Of a stretch of 64,000 nucleotides of DNA, positions 1 to 14,507 are shown in pieces. The stretch covers positions 421,841 to 485,840 of the forward strand of contig JAGGNK010015558.1 in the NCBI GenBank assembly GCA_017590115.1, in the 5' to 3' direction. The notes under the pieces were generated by a model, which worked only from the letters and a program-made list of their open reading frames with translations, did no database searches and was not told the DNA's origin. The stretch's first letter is position 1. Every line of letters starts with the position of its first letter. The DNA is from Montifringilla adamsi. Taxonomy: Eukaryota; Chordata; Aves; Passeriformes; Passeridae. The position numbers and the translations under genes are program-made.

Positions 1-1097
1 ATATTTTACTGGGTACAGTAGTTTCCTCTATCACATCATTCTTAGGCTCGTGTGTCTTCATTCACTTCCAATGGCAATGCTTGCCATACAGCATTTGAAG
101 GAAAACTGTATTGTGACTGTGATTTTTTTCCCCACTGTTTTCACACAGTCTACAACAAGCCTGGTTTTGTGCTTTGTTAAATTTTGCTTGTTTTGCATTC
201 AGAAATAACCCAGCTCAGATGCTGGACTGGTACGTGCTCTTCAATCTTATAGCCAGTTTTAAGAGAAGTGGGCCTGTAGGACAGAATTTTTGCTGCTCAA
301 AGACATAAAATACACAGCCCATCCAGCTTTTTTTTTTTTAATATTTGTAGTCATGAGCACACTTTAGAAAACTAAACTCTGGATTTCTGTTAATGATTTC
401 TGGTGAAACTGTTCAAAAGCAGATCAGATGCAGTATTCATCCTAAACATCCTCTTCATGGATCTTGATTGCTGTCACTCTGTAAAGGCAGTATTAGTGGT
501 ATTTTATTTATATATCTTTTGAATTATTTTTTAAATTTTGGGTTTTTTTGTTTGTTTGCTTTTGTTTTAAGAACATTAATCTGATTTCTTGGTCTAAGTT
601 TAGTATTTATGTGGCTGCCAGTAGGTAGAATGCTTTAGGAGAATCATTATTTGACTGCAATTGAACAGTATTTAATTTATTTAATGTATCAGATGTCAGG
701 TATTTAATGTATAGGCAGAACCATGCATAATTCTTCCCAGCCCATAAATCTTGTCCTGTGTTCTTCTGCAACCACAAATCTCTGCGAAGTTCTACTTAGG
801 TGGAAAATAGAAGCTTTTGCTAACCAATACACAGGAGCATTTATTTTTTATTTATGTGAATGATTCTGTGGTACCCTTGAGAGTCTTGTCAGCTGTAGGT
901 TTCCTGGAACATGTAGCAAATGTTGGGCAGTTATGAAATGAGCACATTTTGCTGCGGTCGCACAAATATTACTAAAATTCTAATGCTAAGATTTGGTTCT
1001 TAATGCTTAACTTAGCCATTTTTATGGTAGTATATATACATGAGAAGGAAATGGTTTGAGATTTAATGGAAAATTTCCCATACTTTTTGTTTTCCAG
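1..1097 (+). other. Intron sequence upstream of the first visible exon
   Basis: AT-rich sequence with T-rich runs that ends in a pyrimidine tract and AG at 1096-1097. No exon with ARHGEF28 similarity and no recognisable repeat was seen, so the window appears to open inside an intron. Confidence 0.7.
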
Positions 1098-1228
1098 AGC
1101 ACAGACACTCTACCCTTGATGTTCTTAGGAAATTGAAGCCTACCCCTACTTTCTTTGCTGCAACCAGACTTTCTCCCATGCTGAGTGGAAGTGATGAAGT
1201 ATATGCAAACTGCATGGTAGTAGACCAA
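1098..1228 (+). CDS. ARHGEF28: ARHGEF28 exon (window exon 1), linker region
   Basis: Encodes a stretch containing [20 protein letters not shown] and [12 protein letters not shown], which is conserved in ARHGEF28 between the N-terminal region and the C1 domain. The acceptor is TTTTCCAG. A second AG directly follows, so a start at 1100 is also possible; the reading frame is the same, and a start at 1098 leaves two bases to complete a split codon. The donor is GTACGC at 1229, and the exon ends in phase 0. Confidence 0.88.
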
Positions 1229-4200
1229 GTACGCTTATATTTGAACTTCAGTCTATTTTTTCTTCATTTTCTGTTAATTTAGTTGCATAATAGTAGGATC
1301 TTTTGGATCTGTCAGCAGTGCTGTCAATTAATAAAATTTTAAATTAAAACCAGTAATATCTTACTCTTCTCAGCTATATTTTGCAACCTTTATATGAGGT
1401 CTCTTTTAACAGATTCAGTAATTATAGGAGTTACTCTCCCTAGCCTGCAGGAAGTACTCTAAGGCAGGCTATTTCTTCTGTGTGTTTGTGAGCTAAACAG
1501 CACGTGCTTCTTTACATTATTACTTGTTAGTGTGCATTTCAGATTTCTGAATTCTATGTACATTCACAGTACGGAAGCTCAGAGTGAGCCTTACAGGCTC
1601 AACAAGAACAAGATATTGGTGAAAAGGTGAAGTTGATGTCCTACAGCTGTCACGGAACATTCTGATACTGGAGATCCTCACTAGAATTCCCATTTCTGAT
1701 TTGTCACCAGCACTGGAGATGACCTAAAGTGACATTTTACATCACTGTGTTGCACCTGGAATCTTTATTTCATGATCACACTCAGATACCATAATTTAGG
1801 CCTTGGGCATGAGTCTGACTAGTCACAACTTGTGTGTGGTGGCTGGGTCTAGCCAAAGAGATGCCAGATTGTGGTGGTGTGTAGCTATTTTTCAGTGATT
1901 CTTTAAGATGTTTATTTATTTGTAAGCTGCTTTGAGCTCTCCCTGGCCTGCAAGTTGGAATATAAAAGTAAGAAATTATCAGATAATGTTAGAAGTCTGA
2001 GATTTTGCAAGTGTGATTTTTTCCCCCTTTTCTTTGCCTCCTGCCCACCCCTACCCCATTCCCTGAAACACTTCACCCAGTGCATTGACTGCAGATCCAG
2101 TTCATGTGACAGCTGAGATGGAAGTTCAAGTCAGAGGCTTTTTTGTGTTCCAAATGCACTGAAGAGATATATTATATATTACATACATACATACATATCT
2201 ATCTATCTATCTATCTATCTATATATATATATATATATATGTATATAAAAGTGTATATATATATATGTCTGTGGTATATATTACAGATGAATGTAAGAGA
2301 TGAATGTATGTAATAATGACGCCTGAGTGAGCTACTGCCAGGGGACTACAAAGTGCAGTCTTTGGACCCTTGATTTGAACAATATCTGGAAGGACAGAGC
2401 TGCAGAACTGCATCTCCATTACAGATGGAAATGCTACCCAAGTGTCTTGCTCAGGGGACCTTCAGCTTGGGTTTCTAACCTTTGCTCACTATGTGGCCAC
2501 ATTCTACTTCTTAAAATTGCTGACTGGGGCCAAATCCTCCCTTAAGCACCACTCAGCAGGAGCCAGAGTGGCTGCTGGAGAAGGTCCCTCTGGTGCTGAG
2601 GAGGAACATTGCCCAGACAGGGATAACCTTTCAGGGAGGAACAGCTGCACAAGACCTGGGAAAAGCATTTTACCTTCGTGCATGTCATCTGCATAGCGCA
2701 ACAGAAGTATTTCCAGACTTGCATGTGCTGTATCTTTGAGTGTAAATGTGGGCTGCTGTAAAAATGCCAGCAGTTCTTGCTGTCCTTTACTAAGAGAAGC
2801 ATAATTAAGATGGGGATGAAAGCACATCTCAAGAGGAACTGGAAAAGAGGAAGTGAGCAATCAGAAACACCAGGGCTCTGGAGATGCTTGCAATCCTTCC
2901 TTTGTTCTTGCTTTTATACAGGTGCTTTTTGGAGATTGAGTGTTTTAACTGGCAGTGTGACTTTTCAATATTATTCAGTATCTAATTACATGACTGTTGC
3001 CTCTAGCTAAAAGACTAACAGTGAACTGCATTTTAGCATCTTCTGCACAGTCAACAGGGAATTATTTGTGACTAGAGTCTAAATTCTGATCCCTGTACCT
3101 GAGAAAATAGAATTTCCAAATCTGTTCCTGTCTTTGTGCAAAAGGAGAGGTGCTTCAGGCCCCAAATTGCTTAATGGCAAAAAATAAGAGTAATTTCCCT
3201 TCCTGCCCTTGAGAAGCTCTGTTCCAGGTCATGTATATTTATCAAAAAGCTTAGGAAACTGGTGCTGAAAAATTAAAAGTGCATGATGTGTAGGCTGATT
3301 TTTCCAAATTAAATTGCAGAATGTTTGAGTTCTTTTCCTTATGTCTCCCACACTAATGTATTATGCATATTTTTTGCTCAACTTCAGGGTAGTTTTTAAT
3401 TAAATCTATAAATATTTGAATCAGTACATTTAATAAAAGGTATAAATATGAGCGAGAAATTCAGAAGACTTGGAAATACCAATTAATTGCTGCTCTAATT
3501 AGGGAAAAAAGTAAGGCAAAGTCTAGAATTCCTTAGTCATATAAATCGCCTTAAATTCATGCAGTGTAGAAAGTAATAGGGAAAAAACCCACAAAACATA
3601 TAGTCATAAATAAAATGGCAGACTTCTCAGGTCCTTGTTTCCTGACAATATGTCTTGTTGTTGCTTCTTACCAGCACTCATTTTACTCCTGCAGGCTGGA
3701 GAGTTAAAGACTAGCTACATTCATGGAGATGGTGTCAGCAGTGAAATGTGTCTGAACCCTACCAATTCAATCCTGATGGATAAGAGCTCTTCATCTCCCT
3801 CCCTTGAGGAGAATGACCAATTTACATATCTCCCAAATGAAGAAAATCAAAGGCCAGTAAAAAAAGAAGAAAACACAGGATTAAGACATGCCATTTCACC
3901 TTCTAATCTGTATGTAGCAGATTCATATCTTCCATTCAAGACCCATGGATTTATTAAGGATCGGGGCCAACTTTTTGCTGACATGAAAAGAAGAAGGTAT
4001 GGAATTGACTTGATGGTATGGCCAGAATAAGGATTATTTATTATCACCTTTTGTTTAAAAAAGTTAAGCAGAATCTGAAATAATAACTAGTATTATTGGG
4101 TTGAAATCTCAGTTTTTCTTCACTAATATTTATTGTCCTAATAATCAGTTTTCATAAAATAGCTGTGAAGACATTTTTAACGCATAAAAGCATCTTCTTA

Positions 4201-7200
4201 GTAAATGTATCTTGAATGCAAATGGATACTTTTATACCTTTATTTCTTGTATGCAAATACTCTTAACAAAATAAAAAAAAGGATCAGCTCTTTACTGTCA
4301 CTGCCATTGTGACGATTTTGACAGATAACAGAATTTCACTGTGTTTTTCCTCAGTTATATTTTCCATTAAGAAAATAGTCCAAAATCTGTTGAAGTCTCT
4401 AGGAATCTTTCAAGTCTTTAAATAGGCATGTAGAAGGACCTTGTTACTCCTGATTGCGTAGGTATTTATCTCAAAAGACACAGTGCAGAGTGTGGCTGCT
4501 GTTTATGACAGGTGCAGACTGTTTTCTTCTCCATTGCTGGTACACAAGGTTTGCTGCCATTTGTCTGAAGATCCTCCTCCAAATGGCTTCAGAAATGCAG
4601 AGAGCTTTGAAGATAGAACTATAATTTTGGTCATTAAACTTAGGTTTTTAACAACTAATTTAAAAATTAAACAATTTAACAATAAATTTTCTTGATGAAC
4701 AAGGTTTATTGCTTCTCTGAATAGATGACATTCCTTCTCATGCAGGAGGAAATCCGAATCTTGCTCCCACCTTTTGGTGAGTATTAGGACTAGTTGGAGG
4801 TAGAGCATCAGATCTATGTAAAAACAGTAAGAAGGAGAAGAGCCAGCCAATTATTATTGAAAGTGGGCAATAAGATTTTCTCTACCTTAATTCTGAGTTT
4901 TTTATGCAACTATGAAGTCCCACTAGCAGGAATATTTAACACAGATAGTAAATGTCAGACAGAGTTTTTCTTTTCAAACTCCTTTTTTTGGTGTTTCTTG
5001 TTGTTTGAGGTGGTTTTTTTGTTTGCTTTTTTTCTTGCTAGCTATAGGAATGTCATGTAGAATACCACAATATTCCTGTGCCTCTAGTTAGAAACATTTT
5101 TGTCCTATGTATTTGTAGATAGCCCCACCCTTTTTAAGACCTTGGTTAGGTACCTGTGTGAGAACTGTATATAAATATATACATCTGTATGACAGCGTAT
5201 ATAAATTTTCAGAGACATGTCCTTTGCCTTAATATGTCATATGACATATGTAATTGATTCAAATATTAGGCAAAATAAGACTAGTAGTATGTAATTCTAT
5301 TTTTAAACCAGCTTCATATGTCAGAGAAGTTCCCTAGAGAATTACCACAGTAAGTCATGGATACTTTTCTGTTGACATAGACATGTACTGCTTTTTCAGT
5401 TTTAACGTATGACAGTAACTGATAATGCATTTATATAAGTTGTTTCTGAGATGTCATGTGGGCTATTATTTGGAAACATTGCAAAATATTGTCCCCAGAA
5501 TTATAATAAGGAAGTAGTTTCAGACAGTAGCGATAGATTTGTGCTTCAAAAAAGTAGTGGTGTGTGAAGGAATTTTTGTGCTCTTATCCCTGGTAGGAAC
5601 TCTGGCCATTTAGAAATACCACACATAATTTAAAGTTTTATGTTGTAAGGCTGGAATGCTATTGCAAGCAGTCAACCATTCCTTTCAAACACTCTGATGA
5701 AGAGACCATGAACTTTCTCTTGCAGGTAACAGGCCTCATCCTGGGAAACTCTGATACTGCTGAGCAACCTCAGTGCACTCTCTTGCTCAGGAACCCTTTC
5801 CAATAAAATAGTCTCTGCACATATTGACATATTGATTTAGCCAGAGATTTTTCAGTCTGCTTGTTGCTCTCTATGTTTTTAGATGTCTGTCTTTTGAACT
5901 GAACCTCATAAACTATCTCAAGACCCTCCTTAATCCTTGGTGTTTTTCTCTTCCATCTTCTGTCATGAAGTCACAGATGTAGATAAAAATATGTCTGATA
6001 ACAGCCATGTCATTCGTATCTTCCAAATACACACATGCACATGATATCCATCTATACTCACATATGCTGAAATCTGAGGTAGTTCTCTCAGTCCCCTTAT
6101 TGTCTCAGTTCTCTTTATGTTCTTTGAAATGAGACAGGTTTATGCCTGGAACAAAAGATCTGTTTTTCGGGAGATGCTGAACATGTGTCTAAAACTCATG
6201 ATCCAGAGGTGGCTGGCTGTGGTGGGAGTGTGTGTGATCATGGGTGATGCATATACCTGCACTGCAGATCTGCAAGACTGCGTCAGGGGGTCCTGGACAG
6301 GGAAACTGACTACCTTGACCAGTTGGCTGCAGACCTGAGAGGCACCTCAGGGCATGGTTTGCCTGACATAACGGTGGTTTGCGCTGTCATTAGTCAGAGT
6401 ATTCAGCCATATCTTTGTTTATTGCATCAAGGTTGAAGCAAATTGCTATAAGGAATTCAGGGAAGTTAAAGACTTTGTTGTCTTCTCCAGTTCAAGTCTC
6501 GATGACCTTGAAGTAGACAACGGTGGTGGTGTGTCGGACAGATCCCGTGTTCACTACCGTCCCCTCAGCTCTTCAGAGGCCATGGCTTCTAGCAGAGATG
6601 GATTGGATCTACCTACCAGTCTGCAGCCCAAGGTATTTGACCCTGTCTTGGTTTGATTTGTTTTCCTTTTAATCAAGTCATTGAAACTATGCAAGAAATG
6701 TCTGAATCTGAAGGAGAAAGATGAGTTCCCAGTTGGCAGTACTAGTCTCTCAAGGAACTACTCACATTGAGCGAAGCTGAAACTCCCTGGGTGTGCTGGG
6801 CTGGGCAGCTGCCATAGAAAGAAAGAGATTTGCCTCAGCTTTAAAAAACACACCATCTATCAGAAGTGTTTCAAAGGAAATAGTTCAGGTTCAGTGAATC
6901 AGCATTTTTTAACCAAAATATTTATTTAGTGAGAAAATGTTTAACCAGCTCTAGTTATGTGAGAGAGTAATGTTTTGTAAAGTGTAAAACTGGCCTGCTG
7001 CCTGTTTTAAAACAATTTCTACACTCAGGGAAATTCAGTTGGGGTGTCATTGATCGATGTAAATATCTTTGTTATGGTTTTCTGAAGTATCCTGCCTACA
7101 TTAATTTTCATTAGACCATGGTGCCATTTCTGAGATCTTCAGACACATACACAGAGTTATTTCTTGTTTGCGGAGATTCTTTATGATTTTTTAGATGCAT

Positions 7201-10200
7201 TTGTTGCCACTGTAGAACTTTATCTGACCTTCAGCAAATGATTTCATGAAGGGAGAAAAAGAGTTCAGCAAAAACATTAAATATGGTAGGTCTACTTCAA
7301 AAAACAATAAAGTAAGCACTTTACAGGAGTTTTAGGAATATTCTCTATTTAAGTCTAAATGATGTATCAAAAATTAGAGGGTTTCCTTTCAGGTCTTATT
7401 TTTAAGATATTTGGTAACTGGAAAATGTTTTCAAATATAATAATGATAAAAAAAGCAAAAACAACATAGAGGGGAAAAAAAGAGGAAAAAACGCCTTTTT
7501 TGGAAACTCTGACATCAGTAATTACTAAGGCATGGCCAAAGTCTCCATGAAATGTTCTTCAAGTATTAAGGTACTAAGATTAATGCCTTCCTTGGTAAAA
7601 GAAGATAGCTTGGTCGTCAGAAATAATGGCCAACAATACTGTGTGGATGTCGCCTGTTACCAAATTGGAGAAGAATGTAAGCTTTCTTTTATTCTCTTAG
7701 TCTAACTTGCACCCACAACTTATTTCCTGTAGCATAAAAAATTTATCATTGTAGAAGTATGACAGACTTCCTAAGAATTCACATGAAGTTGTTAAAAATT
7801 CAGCTTGAAGCCAAGAAAATTTATGTGAGTGGTCAGTTGTTCCTGATTTATTTTGTTTCTGTTGCTGATGCATTTCAAAATGACACAAGATTTCATTTGC
7901 TGCAATTTCTCATAGGAATGCACAGTGTTTGGGATTCGGTCACGCTCCTATTCCTACTCCTCATCCAAAGGTTTGGTAGGAAGACCTCGCATTCCTCGTG
8001 ACTTTGCAGTTGGGGATTCAAATGGAGGTCAGTTCTCTGGCTTTGCATTATTCAATACCTGCCTGCTTCAGGCCCAGTGCTGATGATGTTACTTTACAGA
8101 GCTCACCAGTGTGTGTGTTTGGTAGCCTTCATGGCTAATAGTAGCTACTAGATGGTAGCCCTACCATCATCCCTCAATTTTCCCCCATCTACAGCCCCAT
8201 CATGCTCCCATCATGCCCATGATACAGCGACTGTCCTTGACAGGGCATACAAAGGGAGAGAGCAATAGCCACAAAAATGAATGCAGACAAGGGCAGTAAT
8301 CCTCTTATTGGAAGATCCTTACCCTAACCTCCTGCTAAGTGTGTGACAGAGACCAGGAGGAAGCTCAGAATGACACAGAAGAGGCATCAAAGAGGACAGA
8401 TGGTTCCAGCTTCCCACAGATCCTAAGCAACCTCTGAAACACAGGTGGACTGTGGTATCTCTACAGGCTGGGAAGCAAAACCCACCCACTTCATCAAGTG
8501 TAGTCAGAGAGGTCTCTGCAAGAAGCTCGTAATTTTTTATGACTTGCTTCTGACATGCTTTATTTCCAGACACATAGTTTCATATTTAGAAGACAACACA
8601 CACTTTTCTCAGTGAGGATATGGATTATATTTAAAAACCATGCAAAGTATGAGATACATACACTGCACTTTTCATACAGCTCACATCACTTAAAAAGCAC
8701 CTGCATTTCATTTGACCTCTGTATCAGTAAGCCTATCCATTGCCATACTTCCAGCTTGTTTATCACTCCAATATACCTTCAGTTTTTCACTAGTCCAGGG
8801 CAAGAGACAGGACATGTGAGCCACAATGAACAAAATGGATTGGACACCTGGAGAAGTTTGGGATGCTGTATCATTGGAAATGTTCAAGGCCAGCTTGAAT
8901 GGGGCTTTGAGCAACCTCGTCTAAGGCGTGGCATCTCTGCCTGTAGCATAGGGGTTGGAATTAGTTAGAATAATGTAATTAAGGTTGGAAATTACTCCAG
9001 TGTCTACCCATTCAATGAGATATTCTTTCTGATGCCCAACCTGAACCTCCCTTGGAGCAGTTTGAGCAGTTCTCTTGTGCTGTCACTTGTTGACTTGGAG
9101 AACAGGCTGACCCCCAGCTGGCTGCACACTCCTTTCAGGCACTTGTAGAGAGTGAGAAGGTCATCTCTGAGCCTCCTTTTCTCCAGGCTGAACAGCCCCA
9201 GCTGCCTCAGCTGCTCCTCATAGGACTTACTCCCTAGACCCTTCACCAGCTCTGTTGCCCTTCTCTGGACATGCTCAAGCACTTCAGTGTCCTTGGAGTG
9301 AGGGGCCTAAAACTCAATACAGGATTTGAGGTGTGGCCTCACCCATTCTGAGTACAGGGGGACAATCCCTGCCTTGCTCCTGCTGGCCACACCATTGCTG
9401 GTGCAGGCCAGGATGCCATTGGCCTTCTTGGCCACCTGGGCACTGCTGGCTCATGTCCCGCTGCTGTCAGCAGCACCCCCAGGTCCTTTTCCTGTGGGCA
9501 GCTTTGCAGCCACTCTGCCCAGCCTGTGGCACTGCCTGGGGTTGCTGTGACCCAAGGGCAGGAGCCAGCACTGGCCTTGTTGGACCTCACACCACTGGCC
9601 TTGGCCCATGATCCAGCCTGTCCAGATCCCTCTGCAGGGCCTTCCTGCCCTCCAGCAGATCAGCACTCCCACCCAGCTTGTGACATCTGTGAGCTGACTG
9701 AGGGTGCACTCGATGTCCTTACCCAGATCAGTGTTTAAGGTACTAAACACGATTAGCCTCAGTGCTGCCCTCTAAGGAACAGTGTTGCTGACAGACTCAA
9801 AACTGGATATAAGTCTGTTCACCACCACTTTCTGGACCCAGCCATTGAGACAGTTTTTTATCCAGTGGAGTGCACCTGTCCAAGCCATGACCTGCCAACT
9901 TCTTCAGGAAGTGCTGGCTGGGTCTGATGCTCTGGCCGTCCTGTATGTTCCAGTCATCACACTCAATATACCCTGTTCCATAACCTTCCCCAGCACTGAG
10001 GTCACCAAGGTGTGGCAGACAGGCCGTAGTTCCCCAGATCCCCCTTCTGACCTTTCTTGTAGGTGGGCACCACACTTGTAAATCTCCAGTTATCTGGGGT
10101 GTCCCTGGTTAAACTAGAACTGATAAGTGATGCAGAGTGGCTTGGCAAGCTCTTCTGCTAGCTCCCTCAGTACTCCAATGATGTTTGAGATCCTTTCCAA

Positions 10201-13200
10201 CCCTAACCACTCTGATTCTTTGACATTCAATGTGAATGAAACATACAAAAAGTCTGAAAATGTTATCATTAACTTTGAAAGCATTTAACAGCTTCAAAGA
10301 CTGTTGTGAGGGTGAGAGATACAATGTCTGCAGGCTTCTTTTTTTCCTAAGAAACTGAATTAAGCAGTGCAGCAAATAACTTCTTTGATGTCACTCAAAT
10401 TCACTGTATGATTTCATGTCATCTTGTAAGGAGGAGTAAGTATTGCAGCCTGCAGCATGCAGATGTGTTGTATTTTCCCCCATCTCCTAAAGTATTTGTA
10501 AGCATTTATATTCAACACTTTAGGTGAGAAGTCTTGGAAAAAAAACAAGGCAGAAGAAAAAGCTAGGAGCATGTCACAAAATTAAAAGCTAGCAGAATAG
10601 TAAAGCCCTGTGTCATACTTAAAACAGAATTCCTTTGACATTGCAGCTAAGGGACTTTGTTGGTGTCACAGCCCCTTAAGTTTCACCCAGACACCATTAC
10701 TTGCCCTGACTTGGTATGGGCTTGGGTCTGTTTCCTTTTCATTCGTTCTCCCCTTCCTTCTGGGACAGTCATTGTTGGACCTTGACATGTCTTGTGGAGA
10801 AGGTGAAAACCCATTTTTGTCCAGACTTTAGAAGCAGGGTGTTCTATGCCTGCACTACTGATGTGGTGTAATGCTGGGAGGGAGGGTGGTGGTCTCCTGA
10901 GCTTCCTGCTGGGACTTCCTTCCACCAGCACCTCCTGCATTGTGCCTCTTTTTGCCAGCATTTTGCAAGGAAGGGAGCATTGAACACAGTGTTTGGCAGC
11001 TGGCAGTGGTGATTATTGTGTGAGGCAGGCACACCTGTGCTCACTTTGAGCAGTTTTATGTGGGTATGGGGCTAGCCCAGGAGCTTGGTCCAAGAAGCTG
11101 GCTCAGATAGTTCATCCTGATCTCTGTGGACTGTAGCAGGATTATGTCTGGGCCTGTGGAGGAGTCTGTACATGGAAGACCTCTCCCTTCACTTCTGCCT
11201 AGCTACCAACACTTTGGACATCTTGCTTAGGGTTTAGCTATGCAAGAAGGAGGTGCATTCGCCCTTGCACATTGCAAAATAATCTAAGTCAAAGCAGATG
11301 AATTCAGAATGACAAGAGGATGGGTTTTTTTTCAGCACAAAATATGAGAAAAAAAGAGGCAAAACACCATCCTTTTCTTGTGGAAACTTTAAAATATGCT
11401 CAGGTTTAAACCATACTACCTGCCTTTATTTGAAAGGGTATTACCAGGCTTTAACAGTAAAGGATTTGTGCCTGCTCTGTAGATGGTGTGCTCATGCACA
11501 GTGGTTCCTCCTCCAGGCCTTTACACTCTCTAAGTCAGTGTCTCAGCTCCATGGCGCTGTTTTGCATGAGACTGTCTTCATCTCCCATGGATACATGGTG
11601 TTGGTTTCTTACAGAAGCATTCTGTGGCACAGGTTATGCCTGACAACTAACTGAAATGCCCTTTTTGTTCTGCTGCCTCTTTGGTAAATATTCTAGGTCT
11701 TGCTAACCTGATATCTCCATTTGTCTGAAGAGATGTGGATTCAGCAAAGGGTGTTTAAGCCTGTATCTAACTTCAAAGAAAGCATAGTCTGGTGCTTTGA
11801 CTTAGGCAAGCACTTATCTTTCTGAACCATACCTGTGGCAGCTTTGCTAAAAATGTCTGCAAAGGGGAAGTGGCTTTTAATTTGAAAATGGTAGTGTTCT
11901 CTATAGTTTTGGGCTTATTTTCTTCTGAAACAACCCAACTGAGTTGTTTATATTTTATTTTGCTTTTTAGAGAGCTTGTGAAAAGTATCTCCTGGAGTCA
12001 TCTGTTTATAGGATCATAGAATTGTAGAAGATACAAATTTGAAGCACATTAAACATCCTAGGCAGTAGTATTCCTCTTTGTGTAGAAGGATTTAATTTTT
12101 TTTTATAAAGCTGCATAAGATGTGTAACTGAAAATGTTAGAAGAATGCCATTAAGATATTTTATAGCAAATTATATAAAAAGCAAAATGAAGACAGAGTC
12201 ATTCAAGTCTATGTTGTTAAGAAAAACAAAATAAATATTTTTTGCTATTCTTAAAAACAGACTGTTTCCAGAGACTGGCATTCAGTGATGCCCTTCTCAG
12301 TTCTGTCAGAACCTGTCAACTAAAAGCTTAGTAGGAAGTGGTCTTAACCTAGAAGAAGCTGTTTCTAATGAATGTATGTTTTTTCCTTCCTAATTTTCAA
12401 ATGACATTGCAAACAGTTAATGGTAGACTTATGGCTTGGTGGAGGTCGTGAGTTTCAAACAAGCCTGATGACCTTGCAGTCTGAGTGCCCTGTGGCTATT
12501 TGTGTCTTGCAGAGCCAGCGTGCAGCCTTCCCGAGCAGTCCCGGGAGCAAAGGTAGGGTGTGTGTCACGGAGAGCCGGGAGCAGGTCTGTGCAAGAATGC
12601 CATCTAGGGAGCCGTGTGGGGAAGAGACCTTCCACGTGGGCTTTGAGCAGTGGCATAGAGACGCCTGGCTTATGTGAACTCATGCTAAACTGTGTGCCAA
12701 GCTCAACCCAGCTCTCACCACACACATCCTGCAGCGGGGATTTGCTGGGATGTGCAAAGTAGGGATGGGCTTCTGCCTGCTGCTGGGGCTCCTGTCCACT
12801 GTAGGAATGTACAAACCACTGCAGTAAAAGCAGGGGAGCTTTTGATACCAACTGTAATCTAGGCAAGCTTGTTACACATTGCACATGCAAAGTGCTTTTT
12901 GGCATGTGTTTCTTCTTTTTGTGCAGGGATAGCAATCTTTTTCATAATGTGTTAAACCCACAACAAAGCATGTAATTGTAAATGTTAGGTGAAACAAGCA
13001 CTGTCCAGATTCTGCTATATGTTAATTAAAGGAGTGTTGGCACTGAAATGAGGAACATTTTTCACTGGTTTCTGTTTTAGGATTCAGGAAGAGGGATGGA
13101 ATAAGTATGTTGTGCCCTCAAAAAATGAGTCTGAAAAATATAAAGTGAGTCGGACTTTCAGCTTTCTGATGAACAGGATGACCAGCACACGGAATAAAGG

Positions 13201-14460
13201 CAAGGTAATTTGGGATTTATGTCCATATTATTATGTATGATTATGTCACTGTAATTAAATGAATTATAGATGGAAGCTAATTTTTCATGTAAAGATAAAT
13301 TGTTTATCACAAAACCACAAAAGTTGTAGGAAGACTCTTTTCACTTTTCTTTTTTTTAAATTTTAAACATGTGCAAGTTACCCTGAAATGGCCTTTGTAT
13401 TAAAAACCAGCTTTCCTTTGATGTCATTAGTAATTCTGTTTGGTGATTTAGCCAATATTTAAATGTATGAATTACATTTAAGAAATATTTTCTTTGTTCA
13501 ATAAATTTAAGAGAGATGGGCCTGTTCTTGGAATTGCTCTGAAAAAGTAATTGAGTATGTAAACTTCTACATTAGGATGTAATTAGTTGAATTTGCCTTA
13601 TTTGAAGTTAATGGGAATTCTTGCATAAGTAAAGACATCATAGTGTTAAAGAGTTTGAGAACTGAGGCCTGCACAGTCAAACAGATCTACTACAGAAGAT
13701 AGATTACAACATTGTTGTTTAATTGTAAGACACCTTAATTTTAGATTAGTGGCATCAGTTAGCAGCTTGAAAGACAGGCTTGGCCCACAGGCTCTTTCTG
13801 GGTGGCCTTTTGACAGTTTGCAGGCTCCCTAGTATGCCCTCCTGTGCCCCAGGACATCCTAACTACATGGATGTGAAGGTGTTTGTCTGAGGCAGCACCT
13901 TCAAGAGTGTCAGAACTGACCATGAGCTTGTAAACATGTGTGTCTGGTTGTGCAGCTTCTGTCTGTGTGCGCTCTTAAAGTATGAGAGTCAGTAACTATA
14001 AGCTATATGTGTAGTTATGCCAACAAGGGTACTGGAAAAATAGACAGAATTTATTAAATTTTTTACTACTCATTAAAAATAGGATGTTTCTAATGTCTTC
14101 TAAGATCTAGGGATAACTTTTTAAAATTTGCATAATTGCACCTCTATCTGCAGAGGCATGAGATGTACACATGTAGAGGATATATACAGTGTGTACAGTG
14201 AATGAACAACACTTCTAAAATTTTGTTTCCTGTCCCTCCCCTTTTTTTAGATTTCTAAATGTATTTCTGCCAGTCTTCCTTGATAATACTTTCAGGCCTA
14301 GCTGCCAGTAAAAACAATGCCTACATGATTTTAGGGCTTCAGCAATATTGGGTGTAAGAGTACAGTATGCTGTTGCAGGTCTTACAGTACAGGGATTAAA
14401 CATTCTAGAATAATTTGGTTTTGTAAGGGAATATTTTATTGTTTTTAAGATGGAATAACT

Positions 14461-14507
<47 letters not shown>

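Larger units (their letters stand above)
8028..12512 (+). other. Intron 4 with nested CR1 elements
   Basis: Long intron of 4.5 kb. CR1-derived sequence fills about 8.8-10.2 kb, and a short CR1-tail-like stretch starts near 12008. The segments 8028-8790 and 10230-12000 show no feature I can name. Confidence 0.65.

Noticed and set aside
4503..5060. Frames of 115 (minus) and 88 (plus) codons in intron 2
   Set aside because: No domain, no match to ARHGEF28 and no splice phase that would fit between exons 2 and 3.
5232..5249. 18-bp palindrome in AT-rich intron
   Set aside because: Alternating AT/CATATG sequence makes this length plausible by chance.
9339..9750. Overlapping frames on both strands around 9.3-9.8 kb
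   Set aside because: All derive from the decayed CR1 reverse transcriptase region.
12429..12935. 168-codon minus-strand frame overlapping exon 5
   Set aside because: Overlaps a real + strand exon and intron; composition and lack of any family match suggest chance.
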